A DNA stretch of 25,516 nucleotides from Candidatus Bathyarchaeota archaeon (GTDB lineage Archaea; Thermoproteota; Bathyarchaeia; Bathyarchaeales; Bathycorpusculaceae), in assembly GCA_030589055.1 (NCBI GenBank), contig JAUUWK010000002.1:1-25516 (forward strand), written 5' to 3'. Shown one piece after another: positions 6,938-15,214 of this stretch (positions within the stretch are counted from its first letter, which is position 1; each line of letters begins with the position of its first letter). The notes under the pieces are model-generated. The model saw nothing but the letters and a program-made list of their open reading frames with translations, did no database searches and had not been told where the DNA came from. Both the position numbers and the translations under genes were made by a program.

Positions 6938-7873
6938 CTATGTATGTGAGTCAGTGGGTAGGTTTAGGATTCTGGCTGCATTTAATCCTAGAATGTTCTC
7001 TTTCTCGTCTTCTGTCAGATACGTACATTTCTTTATGACGTTTACTTCGTATTTCATGTCACTCCCCAATACGACGGGAAAGTCAGAGCCATAAAGAAGC
7101 CTGTCAAGACCTATGTCCCCAAGCCTCTTTAGGATCTTCTCTGAATAGATGAAACTGGAAACTGCTGAGGAATCGAAGAATACGTTGTCAAATTTTTTTC
7201 CGAGTTTGTACGCCTCGTCAAACCATATTCCTGGCTTGTGTGCGCTGTAGCTTCCGGTGTGAGCCAAAACGATAGTTGGGTTGTAGCTCTCCAGAATGGG
7301 CTTCAGGTGTTTAGGGTTGGCATCTTCGGATAGCTCTGGATTCTCCCAGGGTCCTGGATCGCAGCCAGTGTGATAGAGAAGAACCTTCTTGTTTTTTTCA
7401 CAGTATTCGCATATCTTTTCGAAGTTCTCGTTTTCGATTGGTGAGAAAAGCTGGAGGGTGGGGAGCATTTTTACTCCCTTAAGCCCAAGGGTGCTTATCT
7501 CTTCAAGTTTAGCCTCCACATAATCTTCGTTCTTATTCGGGTTGACAGAGCCAAACCCGATAAAACTGTTCGGATTCCTTGTTACAAGACTTGCTATTTC
7601 TTGATTCGAGCTTTTGAGTTCAGGGTAATAGCTGATTAATCCTTGATAGAATCGTTTTATCTCATCTTCTATAGGTGCGGATCGTAAAGCATTGAATCCG
7701 AAGGATGATTCCATATGACGTTTTTGCAGTTTGCTCTTAATCTCTGGTTTTTCCACATCTAAGGGGTCGACGTCTACAGCCAGCAGGACCGCACAATCCA
7801 CGCTAGCTCTTTTCATCTCTTCCAGGATTTTGGATTCGTGAAGGAATGGGTGAACATGAATGTCTATTATCAT
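6938..7873 (-). CDS. Amidohydrolase-2 family metal-dependent hydrolase/decarboxylase
   Basis: 311 aa, a TIM-barrel amidohydrolase of the PF04909 type. It starts straight into the metal motif DIHVH (H6, H8). Further ligand positions are YHTG (H169), LAHTG (H206) and YGSDFP (D265). The family includes 2-pyrone-4,6-dicarboxylate lactonase, aminocarboxymuconate-semialdehyde decarboxylase and other ring-cleavage-product hydrolases; no specific substrate can be assigned. The ATG at 7871-7873 has GGAG four bases upstream, and a TATA-like cctataaaa lies at about 7887-7895. It follows an acyl-CoA dehydrogenase (62-bp gap) and precedes the MBL hydrolase (31-bp gap), suggesting a catabolic operon on an unusual acid or lactone. 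Confidence 0.83.
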   Translation of the reverse strand: MIIDIHVHPFLHESKILEEMKRASVDCAVLLAVDVDPLDVEKPEIKSKLQKRHMESSFGFNALRSAPIEDEIKRFYQGLISYYPELKSSNQEIASLVTRNPNSFIGFGSVNPNKNEDYVEAKLEEISTLGLKGVKMLPTLQLFSPIENENFEKICEYCEKNKKVLLYHTGCDPGPWENPELSEDANPKHLKPILESYNPTIVLAHTGSYSAHKPGIWFDEAYKLGKKFDNVFFDSSAVSSFIYSEKILKRLGDIGLDRLLYGSDFPVVLGSDMKYEVNVIKKCTYLTEDEKENILGLNAARILNLPTDSHT

Positions 7874-7935
7874 TTTTCTCCAACGTTTTATAGGTTAAAA
7901 AGAAAGGGAGGTATGTTAACTATTTCACAGACTTG

Positions 7936-9114
7936 TTAGGGCAAAGGTAGATTCATTTCTCTGTAGGTTTCTCTGGCAACTATATACCTTTGAATTTCTC
8001 CTGTTCCTTCTATGATATCTAGGATTCTAGCATCTCGATAGAAACGTTCTATATCTGAATCTACATATCCGTAGCCGGCGAAGATTTGGAGGGCTGCATC
8101 TGTGGTTGCTATTGATGTCTTGGCCGCGTATGCTTTTGCCATAGATGCGAATTTGGTGATTAGCTTTTGCTTGTCAGGTTTGTAATCGATGAGCCAAGCC
8201 GTCTTGTATGTCAGCAATCTTGCTGCTTCTATGTTCATGGCCATTTCAGCTATCTTCCATTGTGTAAACTGGAATCTATGAACTGGCTGGAAAAACTGCT
8301 CTCTTTCTGTAGAGTATTTCAAAGCGCGTTCAAAGGCTCCTTGTGCTATGCCCACAGCTCCAGCAGCGATGGCTGCTCTGCTGAAATCAAAGTATGCCAT
8401 TATCTGGTGGAATCCTCTGTTCTCTTGACCTAGAAGGTTGCTGACTGGTACTTTAACATCGTTGAATGATTGTTCTGCCTGTGGGGCTCCCCTGAATCCC
8501 ATTTTTGGCTTTAGGGCTGATATGTCTAGTCCTGGAGTTCCTTTTTCTACTATGATTTGGCTTACGCCTCTATGTGGTGGGGAGGCGTTAGGGTCTGTCT
8601 GGCAGCAGACTATGGTGAATTCCGCGATGTCTCCGCAGGTGATGAATGTCTTGGTTCCGTTAATCTTCCAGTTGTCTCCGTCTTTCACTGCCTTTGTGTC
8701 TAGCCCAACCAACCCAGCGTCAGAGCCGTGACCTGGCTCGGTAAGGGCCATTGCACACGCAATCTCGCCCTTGCATATTCGGGGGATGTATTTCTCCTTC
8801 TGCTCTTCAGTGCCAAATTTTTCGATCAATCCGCCGAAACCTATACCAGCTAGTAATGCAGCGATTGTAGAATCTGCTCTGTTGAACTCTTCGCATACTA
8901 TGCAGGCTTCGATGCAGCCTAATCCCTGTCCTCCATATTTCTCGGAAAAAGATGTACCTGTGAAACCCAGTTGTGCTGCCTTTCTGTAGAAAGGCCATGG
9001 GAACTCGTACTTTTCATCGTATTCCCGTCCTTTTTCAGATGTGAACTCTTTCTCTGCGAATTCGCGAGCTGCTCTTTTGATTTCCGTCTGTTCTTCCGTA
9101 AACTCAAATCTCAT
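7936..9114 (-). CDS. Acyl-CoA dehydrogenase, catalytic Glu in the classical C-terminal position
   Basis: 392 aa from the ATG at 9112-9114, which has GAAGGTG five bases upstream. A 13-residue extension to 9153 is open but lacks support. Family marks: FAD/substrate segment MALTEPGHGSDAG (122-134), FITCGD (158-162) and IIEGTGEIQR (367-376). E369 of that last motif corresponds to the catalytic base of medium- and short-chain enzymes (E376 of MCAD). It should introduce a trans-2 double bond into an acyl-CoA such as butyryl-CoA, passing electrons to an acceptor. No electron-transfer flavoprotein genes are in the window. It sits about 200 bp downstream of the hydroxyacyl-CoA dehydrogenase on the same strand and ahead of the amidohydrolase. 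Chain-length specificity cannot be read. Confidence 0.92.
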   Translation of the reverse strand: MRFEFTEEQTEIKRAAREFAEKEFTSEKGREYDEKYEFPWPFYRKAAQLGFTGTSFSEKYGGQGLGCIEACIVCEEFNRADSTIAALLAGIGFGGLIEKFGTEEQKEKYIPRICKGEIACAMALTEPGHGSDAGLVGLDTKAVKDGDNWKINGTKTFITCGDIAEFTIVCCQTDPNASPPHRGVSQIIVEKGTPGLDISALKPKMGFRGAPQAEQSFNDVKVPVSNLLGQENRGFHQIMAYFDFSRAAIAAGAVGIAQGAFERALKYSTEREQFFQPVHRFQFTQWKIAEMAMNIEAARLLTYKTAWLIDYKPDKQKLITKFASMAKAYAAKTSIATTDAALQIFAGYGYVDSDIERFYRDARILDIIEGTGEIQRYIVARETYREMNLPLP

Positions 9115-9180
9115 TTTAACACCTTCGTTTCCTACATATTCTGCGGACGTCACATACTTGAACTTTTTCCTTAAACCATG

Positions 9181-9196
9181 TTAATATTTATGTTTT
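9181..9196 (-). promoter_or_regulatory. TATA-like box for acyl-CoA dehydrogenase gene
   Basis: On the - strand this reads aaaacataaatattaa, 70-80 nt before the chosen start at 9114 and giving a leader of about 45 nt containing the GAAGGTG ribosome site. Judged by eye. Confidence 0.35.
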
Positions 9197-9316
9197 AGAG
9201 TGAAAGTTTGTCTGCTGTCTGGAACACGCGCTCTATAGGTCTGCTCAGCTTAGGATCCTAGATTTTCAAATGTGGACTCCACGGATTTAGAGAAAGGGGA
9301 TCACAAGCTGAGAGAT

Positions 9317-10510
9317 TCATTTTTCGTAAGAGTAGAAGCCTTTTCCTGTTTTTGTGCCAAGCTGCTCTGTTCTAACCATTTCTTCCAGTAGTGGACTTGG
9401 CTTGTAAAGTTCTCCGTATCCTGCTTCAATCTTTTTTAGCTCTGTAACTATGACATCTATTCCCAATGTGTCCGCAAGTTCTAATACACCTATGGGCATG
9501 TTGAAGCCTAACTTCAATGTTTTGTCTATGTCCTCAGGGGTGGCTATTTCATTCCTTATCAGCTCTGCAGCCACGTTGACCATTACATAGGTTTGAGTCA
9601 TTGGATCAAATTTTCTAGCTTTGTCTTCTGATATTTGTGGCATAACCCACTTTCCTTTCTCTGGGTATGTGTAGAATCCTTTTCCGGCTTTTACGCCAAT
9701 CTCGCCTTTCTCCATCTTCTCTTTTATCAGTGGAGAAACTTCGAAGTTTGGTTCTCTTTCTTCCATAAATGTCATGACGTGGTAAGCTATGTCCAGGCCT
9801 GTGAAATCCAAGAGTGCGAAGGTTCCCATAGGCATCCCAACTTTGTACATTGCGGCGGCATCAACCTCTTCGATTGTGTACTCTCCTTTGTGAACCATCC
9901 ATGCGACCAGGTTTGTGCCAGTTATTGTAATTCTATTCGCGATGAATCCTGGGATGTCCTTTCTGCATAATACTGGTTCCTTTCCGATGTTTTTCGTCAA
10001 GTCCATAGTTACTCTGCAGGTCTCTTCGCTTGTTTTTTCGCCCATCACTATCTCAACAAGACGCATAAGTGCTGGTGGATTGAAGAAGTGCATACCTATT
10101 GCGTTTTCAGGGCGGTTTGTTGCTGCTGCGATTTCAGTGATGGGGAGGGCGCTTGTGTTTGTTGCTAAGATTGCATGTGATGGTGCGTAGCTGTCGATCT
10201 CCTTGAACACTTGTTTCTTTAGTTCTAGTTTCTCAGGAATCGCTTCAATGATGAAGTGAGCTTCTTCTACAGCTTCCTTTAACGAGACCAAGGGCCTTAT
10301 CCTTTTCAAGGTCTTCTCAGCTTCCGATGGTGATATCTTGCCTTTCTCAACGAACTTCCCTATACTCCACCTGATCTTTTTCAAACCTTCTTCAAGAAAT
10401 TCCTTGCTTATGTCTCTCATTGTCACATCGAAGCCGCTCATCGCGGCAAGCTGTGCGATTCCATGTCCCATGGCACCAGCGCCTATGACGGCGATTCTCT
10501 TAATCTCCAT
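9317..10510 (-). CDS. 3-hydroxyacyl-CoA dehydrogenase (two C-terminal 3HCDH domains, no hydratase fusion)
   Basis: 397 aa. The N-terminal Rossmann domain has GAGAMG (10-15) and an Asp at the end of strand 2 (D33), which favours NAD+ over NADP+. Catalytic residues expected for the family are visible: S120 in NTSALP, H141 in GMHFFNPP, E153 and N192. Two 3HCDH C-terminal domains follow, each ending in a KxGKGFY motif (GKGFYTYPEK and GKGFYSYEK). Unlike many archaeal homologues it has no fused crotonase, so the separate hydratase at 1910 would complete the pair. It oxidises (S)-3-hydroxyacyl-CoA to 3-ketoacyl-CoA, for example acetoacetyl-CoA. The ATG at 10508-10510 has GGTGA six bases upstream. 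It is divergent from the second acyl-CoA dehydrogenase. Confidence 0.93.
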   Translation of the reverse strand: MEIKRIAVIGAGAMGHGIAQLAAMSGFDVTMRDISKEFLEEGLKKIRWSIGKFVEKGKISPSEAEKTLKRIRPLVSLKEAVEEAHFIIEAIPEKLELKKQVFKEIDSYAPSHAILATNTSALPITEIAAATNRPENAIGMHFFNPPALMRLVEIVMGEKTSEETCRVTMDLTKNIGKEPVLCRKDIPGFIANRITITGTNLVAWMVHKGEYTIEEVDAAAMYKVGMPMGTFALLDFTGLDIAYHVMTFMEEREPNFEVSPLIKEKMEKGEIGVKAGKGFYTYPEKGKWVMPQISEDKARKFDPMTQTYVMVNVAAELIRNEIATPEDIDKTLKLGFNMPIGVLELADTLGIDVIVTELKKIEAGYGELYKPSPLLEEMVRTEQLGTKTGKGFYSYEK

Positions 10511-10711
10511 ATTAGGTCACCATTATGTGAAAAGTGAGTAACTCTGGGGTTTCTTAAAATGTTTTTCATCCCAATCTAGCTAATGCAACATTGCACTCGC
10601 AACGTGTATAACGGAAAAGAGTTATAACTAATCTTGAATACAGAATCATGGATATTCAGATTATTGTGTGTTCTCAAGAAAGTCCATAGCGATTTAATGG
10701 GAGATAGAAAC

Positions 10712-11956
10712 ATGATAGAAAACGATTTTCTAAGCACCGAAGAAGAGATGAAGCTGAGAATGGAAGTCAAGGATTTTGTGAGAAACGTCGATCCGGAACT
10801 TCTAAGAAAAATGGATAGGAATGAGATAGATTATCCTTTTGAGTTCATTCACGAAGCCGCAAAAAGAAAACTGCTTGGGCTTCGTTTCCCAAGAAAATAT
10901 GGGGGAAGAGAAATGACATGGACTGCTGAGATGATAGCCTTAGAGGAGATTGGCGTGCTTGGCATGGGTCTTGGATGCAGCTATGCAATGGTAAGCATAG
11001 TGGGTGAAGCGATAAATCGTTTCGGCAGTGATTGGCAAAACCAAACATTTCTGACATCTATAATCAATGGAGAAAAACTTTCCGCAGAAGGCTTAACAGA
11101 ACCTAGAGGAGGAAGTGACTTCTTTGGAAGCACAACGAGAGCTGTAAGGAAAGAAGATAAGTGGATAATAAATGGTGAGAAAAGATTCATTGCTGGAGGT
11201 AAGGCTGCAGACTTCTACTTGATATATGCGAGGACCGATCCGAAAGCCCCAGGGCACAAAGCCTTAACAGCTTTCTTGGTTGAGAAAGACATGGGGGTAA
11301 AGGTTGAGGAGGTTTATAATCTCCTTGGTTTCAGAGGCATGGGAACAGCTAGAATATTATTCAAGAATGTTGAGGTCCCAGACAAGTATAGAGTAGGAGA
11401 AATAAACGGTGGAGCAGCCATATTCAACCAGATGATGGTTCCTGAGAGATTAACCTCGGCAGCAGGAGCCATAGGAACAGCCAGAGCTGCTTTAGAAATT
11501 GCAACAAAATACTCGTCAAGACGGAAGGCTTTCGGAGTGCCTATACGCTTCTTTCAAGCTGTAAGTTTCAAGATAGCTGAAAGCGTGACAAAACTGGATG
11601 CTGCAAGAGCCCTAGTCCATACAGCAAGCAAGGCTGCAGATGCTGCAGTTAAAGGCTTTCCAGTAGACCCCAGACGCCTCGTAAGCGAGGCAAAATGCTT
11701 CGCAACAGACGTGAGCTGGGAAATCGTCAACATCGCCATGCAAATTATGGGAGGAATAGGATACACTCAAGTATATCCGATTGAGAGGCTTCTGAGAGAC
11801 ATGAGGTTGGCTCCAATATGGACTGGAAGCAACGAGATAATGAAGCTGCTCATACAGCATGAAGTCTACAAAATGATGAAATACGCGATAAATGACAGAG
11901 ACGTGGAGATGGACGCAATGGAATGGCATAAGGAAGCTGAAAAAGTCTATGAATAA
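10712..11956 (+). CDS. Acyl-CoA dehydrogenase with isovaleryl-CoA-dehydrogenase-type catalytic Glu position
   Basis: 414 aa from the ATG at 10712, preceded by GGGAGAT (about 10699-10705). An in-frame extension to 10634 is open but less like the family. Marks: GLTEPRGGSDFFGS (127-140), FIAGGKAADF (159-168), LLGFRGMGTA and MGGIGYTQ. At the usual base position the motif reads IWTGSNEIMK, so the MCAD catalytic Glu is replaced by T371. VPERL supplies E245 at the position equivalent to the base of isovaleryl-CoA dehydrogenase (E254, in a DLERL context). The protein therefore looks active with a relocated base, and a branched-chain or bulky acyl-CoA is a reasonable guess. Faces the 3-hydroxyacyl-CoA dehydrogenase head-to-head and the TIGR04076-like gene tail-to-tail. 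Confidence 0.9.
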   Translation: MIENDFLSTEEEMKLRMEVKDFVRNVDPELLRKMDRNEIDYPFEFIHEAAKRKLLGLRFPRKYGGREMTWTAEMIALEEIGVLGMGLGCSYAMVSIVGEAINRFGSDWQNQTFLTSIINGEKLSAEGLTEPRGGSDFFGSTTRAVRKEDKWIINGEKRFIAGGKAADFYLIYARTDPKAPGHKALTAFLVEKDMGVKVEEVYNLLGFRGMGTARILFKNVEVPDKYRVGEINGGAAIFNQMMVPERLTSAAGAIGTARAALEIATKYSSRRKAFGVPIRFFQAVSFKIAESVTKLDAARALVHTASKAADAAVKGFPVDPRRLVSEAKCFATDVSWEIVNIAMQIMGGIGYTQVYPIERLLRDMRLAPIWTGSNEIMKLLIQHEVYKMMKYAINDRDVEMDAMEWHKEAEKVYE

Positions 11957-12108
11957 AACCTGACTTTCTCTTCTCAGAGCTCTTTGGTGTGACAGGTTAA
12001 GCTACAGCTAGAAGATTCTGTTTCACCTGCCCTAATGGAGATAATGACATGTCTGCACTTAATGAATGTGCAACGACGGCGAAAGCGCTCGCGCGAACTT
12101 TTCTGGAG

Positions 12109-12537
12109 TTACTTCTTCGTTTCTGCTGACAGTCTCATTAGGACTTCTCCATATCCGCAGCATCCCCTGAAACCGACGTCGTAGCATCTCACGTGATTCA
12201 CGATCATGTCGTTTGGATCAAGGCCTTCAGCCACACGATCGTTGATCATGAAATAGAAAGGAAGTAACTGGCTAACGGCCCAGAGACACACGTTTTCCGG
12301 TCCCTCGCTTTTGTCCAAAACGTATCCTCCCCATTTGAAATAGTATTTGTCTCCTTTTTTCAGTTGTGCCATGCAGTTCTTTGACTCAACGACTTCTGCG
12401 ACCATTCTGATTTTCCTCAGTTTCGGGAGAGCTTTAATCCATTTCAAGTGTTGGGGCGACTTCCTTATGGTTTCCATTTGGCTTTCATCATAACCAAATA
12501 TCTTTTGAATCCATTGCCAATCTATTTTTTCGCTCAT
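12109..12537 (-). CDS. TIGR04076-like small protein of unknown function
   Basis: 142 aa from the ATG at 12535-12537. A TTG at 12564 would add nine residues, but the TATA-like box at 12573-12580 puts transcription start near 12550, so I prefer the ATG. The pattern matches what I recall of the TIGR04076 family: AEVVESKNC, then a KKGDKYYF strand, ENVCLWAVSQLLPF, a GLDPND segment and a Cys-rich end with VRCYDVGFRGCCGYG. No enzymatic motif is evident. The conserved Cys could bind a metal. Relatives are often seen near CoA- and radical- or Fe-S-enzyme genes, and here it is surrounded by them. Functional assignment would be a guess. Confidence 0.65.
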   Translation of the reverse strand: MSEKIDWQWIQKIFGYDESQMETIRKSPQHLKWIKALPKLRKIRMVAEVVESKNCMAQLKKGDKYYFKWGGYVLDKSEGPENVCLWAVSQLLPFYFMINDRVAEGLDPNDMIVNHVRCYDVGFRGCCGYGEVLMRLSAETKK

Positions 12538-12564
12538 CTTTTTCACAACTACACAAGAACTCAA

Positions 12565-12943
12565 CTGAAACTATTTATAAGCATAGGCTAAAAACCAAGA
12601 AGCCACATGGGATTTTGACGCATTCCTCACCGGAGATAACCGCTAAACCTAGTTTCGCCTTTACGTGTTTCCAACAAAAAAAGGTCAAGAAGCTCTACGT
12701 CAATCAAACTTCCTTTGCAGTTTCTGACTTCAGCGTCGCTTACGACAATTATGCAGCCTTCCAGTATGTTGTGCTTGTATGTTCAGGTTTCGTATAGTAT
12801 CAGTTGAGCGTGGCGTGAAGGTTTGGTTGGCCTAGTTAGTTGGCAACGCTGCATTGTCCATATGTGCCTGTAACCAGAAAGATCGAGGAACTAAAACTGA
12901 GGCATTTGGTCTAAGGATGTTGGACAGGTCTGAAAATGCTGTT
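12565..12943. other. 379-bp stretch without a convincing gene
   Basis: Between the TIGR04076-like gene and the second MBL gene I find only the TATA-like box at 12573-12580. A 60-codon + strand frame at 12615-12797 has no ribosome site and no recognisable family. A short open stretch at about 12833-12967 runs antisense into the MBL 3' end. Both look like chance or eroded sequence. Confidence 0.4.
12573..12580 (-). promoter_or_regulatory. TATA-like box for TIGR04076-like gene
   Basis: The - strand reads ttataaat about 40 nt before the ATG at 12537, predicting a leader of roughly 12 nt. This supports the ATG over the upstream TTG start. Confidence 0.45.
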
Positions 12944-13840
12944 TCAGCAGCTGTGCCTGTGATAGGTTAACATGGATGTCTTTTTAATTCTGCCTTGGAT
13001 TGTCAACTGCTCCAGGTGTTTCTTAATCATCTGTCGTTCCCAGTAGCGAAGCAGCGGTTCAGCGTAAGGAAACTTTCCATAGATTGGTGCATATTCTACA
13101 AGCTGATCGATGGTCTTGCCTCTGTTTAATAGAGAGAGGATTTTCTCATCTCTTTCATCTATTATCCTGCAATATCTGTCGAACTCGGCGTTTATGTTCT
13201 CGGTGATGATTCCCTTATGAGATGATACTACAATTTTAGAGGATAGAGCTTTTAGCTCTCTTACTGATTCTCGGAATTCAGGGATACTTGATTCTCTGTG
13301 GCCATACCAAGGGAAGGATGTCAAGTCATAATCAAATGAAAAAAGAATCTTTTTTTTCCGATCGAAGAAACAATAGTGATCTTTTGTGTGTCCTGGCGTG
13401 TAAATGGGTTCAAGTATTGTGTCACCAAAATTGAAGAGCGTTCGTCTCCCATAACTGTCAGTCGGTTTGCAACGCTCAAATCTCATTTGCTTTTTCACAA
13501 ATTCTTGCCAAACTTGACGAAGCTCTTCACTCATGAATCTCTTAGAAAGAGCATCCAGGTTGCCGCTGGTGTTAAATCCCTCTTCTGGTACATAAATAGG
13601 CTTGTTTCTGAATACCCAGTTGCCGGCGGAATGGTCTGGATGTGTATGAGAATTAATGACACAGTTTATGTTGTATTCCCTTTTGAGTTGTTTTAGAATT
13701 TCGATGCCACAACCTGTGTCTATGAGCACGATTTCGTCGTCCAAGATGAGAATGGAATGCGAATAGGGGAATCTGCCTTCATTCTTCGCCTTGACCAGAA
13801 GAACATTTTCTCTTACAGTTTCTACATTGTAGTATTCCAT
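12944..13840 (-). CDS. Metallo-beta-lactamase-fold hydrolase
   Basis: 298 aa. The metal-binding motif SHTHPDH provides H65, H67, D69 and H70. Downstream are TPGHTKDH, SFDYDLT with a likely bridging Asp, and SSHKG with the last His. A helical C-terminal part (from about residue 225) resembles the winged-helix tail of the first MBL protein in the window. The two are clearly different genes, not a recent duplication. Substrate unknown; thioester or lactone hydrolysis fits the neighbourhood (inference). The ATG at 13838-13840 has no ribosome site. A TATA-like catataa at 13859-13865 sits about 22 nt upstream, suggesting a leaderless mRNA. It follows the Fe-S protein gene on the same strand with a 163-bp gap. 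Confidence 0.82.
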   Translation of the reverse strand: MEYYNVETVRENVLLVKAKNEGRFPYSHSILILDDEIVLIDTGCGIEILKQLKREYNINCVINSHTHPDHSAGNWVFRNKPIYVPEEGFNTSGNLDALSKRFMSEELRQVWQEFVKKQMRFERCKPTDSYGRRTLFNFGDTILEPIYTPGHTKDHYCFFDRKKKILFSFDYDLTSFPWYGHRESSIPEFRESVRELKALSSKIVVSSHKGIITENINAEFDRYCRIIDERDEKILSLLNRGKTIDQLVEYAPIYGKFPYAEPLLRYWERQMIKKHLEQLTIQGRIKKTSMLTYHRHSC

Positions 13841-13858
13841 TCATATCTATTCCGGAGG

Positions 13859-13865
13859 TTATATG
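13859..13865 (-). promoter_or_regulatory. TATA-like box, leaderless promoter of second MBL gene
   Basis: catataa on the - strand, about 22 nt before the ATG at 13840, with no purine-rich ribosome site between. Consistent with a leaderless archaeal transcript. Confidence 0.4.
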
Positions 13866-14003
13866 TCAAAGGTCTTCTACGTCGTTTGACGTTCACTATT
13901 GTTCAGGATGCGACGGACTTGGGAGAGGAAGAGATGTTTGCTACGAAATCCTAGAGTGAAGGGAAGGACAGCCTCATGTTTCTACGAGTGTGCGATGCTG
14001 GTT

Positions 14004-15116
14004 TTAATGAATTCGTTCAGCTTCAACTCTGATGAAGGCTTCTCTGGGGGTCATTTCTGGGGTTTCATCTTTGACTTTAACAAGTTCGATGGCGTTTTTT
14101 GGGCAATGGTAGGCGCAGAGTCCGCAACCTATGCATCTTTCCTTCAAAAGAATGATTCTTTCAGGTTCGCTATCATGGGAAGCGTGGTATATGTTTGCTT
14201 CCATCGGGCAAATGCTGACACATTTTCTACACTTACTGCAGAGTTCATTGTCTCTCTGAGGAAGGAAGTTTGACTTGGCAATCGCTCGAGGGTTGTGAAG
14301 CTCAGTGAGGCCTCTTAGGATTAGGCAGGAGCAGGTACAGCAATTGCAGATGAACTGGGGTTTCGTCTGAGTGTTAATTGTAGAATGAACCAAACCTGCC
14401 TTCTCCATTTCTTCGAGCAGTTCTAGGGCCTCCTCAACGTTCAGGTATCGCCCGAATCCCCTCTCTACCATAAATTCCGCTGAGTAGTCAAAGACAAGGC
14501 AAGTTTCCAGAGGATGATCACATTTCTTCTTTGTTCTGCAGGCACAGTTCATGACGGCTATTTTTCGAGAAGTTTTTATGAACTCTGACATTTTCTCGAA
14601 GGGCAAGATCCTGTGTCCAGAGCTTATCTTCTTATTAACAGTTATTGTCTTTTCGATGGGTATCACTCGAGCCCAAGGATAGTTGGAAGCACCACCTTCC
14701 AAGCCGCCTCCACCCATGTAGAATTTTTCGAAAAGTGCTCCGACTTCCCGTTTTTCATCAGAATCGCGGCCTGAGGATAAGTAGAACTCGAAAATACCGG
14801 GAATCATCGGCATGAGAGAGTAGTACACGTTGCCGTCTCTCTTGCTTTTGAATCTGAAAAGCAAACCTCTTGAAACTAATCGGTCGATGATTGCTTGAAC
14901 CTCCTGCTGAGTCTTTCCGGTTTTTTCAACAATTCGGTCGTAAGTTTCAGGATCTTGGTATGGGGCCGTAAAATGAGTTAGGAATTCAGCTTCTTTTTCA
15001 GTGAAGAGGATCCTAAGCATCTTCAATACTTCTTTGGTTCTTGGGACTCTTATAGGCCATGAGCTAATCTTCTCCCTCAATTTCTCATAAATATCAGCTT
15101 CAGTCATAGTCTTCAC
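14004..15116 (-). CDS. Cys-rich Fe-S protein: winged-helix-like N-terminus, Cys-rich centre, 2x[4Fe-4S] ferredoxin C-terminus
   Basis: 370 aa. Residues about 35-100 look like a winged helix-turn-helix (TGKTQQEVQAIIDRLVSRGL followed by a wing). The centre has two Cys clusters: NCACR..KKCDHPLETC (C191, C193, C199, C206) and CNCCTCSC (C257, C259, C260, C262, C264). The C-terminus has two classical ferredoxin motifs: C293-C296-C299-C303 and C328-C331-C334-C338. It is probably a cytoplasmic electron-transfer protein or Fe-S oxidoreductase component; the wHTH may be structural or redox-sensing. I recognise the architecture only as an uncharacterised 4Fe-4S family found near acyl-CoA genes. The longest reading starts at GTG 15116; an ATG at 15107 is an alternative. 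It lies 98 bp after the DUF35 gene. Confidence 0.8.
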   Translation of the reverse strand: MKTMTEADIYEKLREKISSWPIRVPRTKEVLKMLRILFTEKEAEFLTHFTAPYQDPETYDRIVEKTGKTQQEVQAIIDRLVSRGLLFRFKSKRDGNVYYSLMPMIPGIFEFYLSSGRDSDEKREVGALFEKFYMGGGGLEGGASNYPWARVIPIEKTITVNKKISSGHRILPFEKMSEFIKTSRKIAVMNCACRTKKKCDHPLETCLVFDYSAEFMVERGFGRYLNVEEALELLEEMEKAGLVHSTINTQTKPQFICNCCTCSCLILRGLTELHNPRAIAKSNFLPQRDNELCSKCRKCVSICPMEANIYHASHDSEPERIILLKERCIGCGLCAYHCPKNAIELVKVKDETPEMTPREAFIRVEAERIH

Positions 15117-15214
15117 TTCAGAAAGAAATGTATTTAATGCATACAGTCTTATTTACGTTTTCTTCATGCCTCTCTCGCGCGTGCTATGGCGTAGAGTTGG
15201 AACGTGGGGGAAAC

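Noticed and set aside
9115..9153. 13-codon extension of the first acyl-CoA dehydrogenase
   Set aside because: The GAAGGTG site at 9120-9126 is correctly spaced for the inner ATG at 9114, which also matches the usual family N-terminus.
12060..12105. GC-rich palindromic bits near gcgctcgcgcga
   Set aside because: The matching arms are only a few bases long; no stable hairpin or repeat could be supported.
12615..12797. 60-codon + strand frame in the gene gap
   Set aside because: No ribosome site, no family resemblance, short enough to occur by chance.
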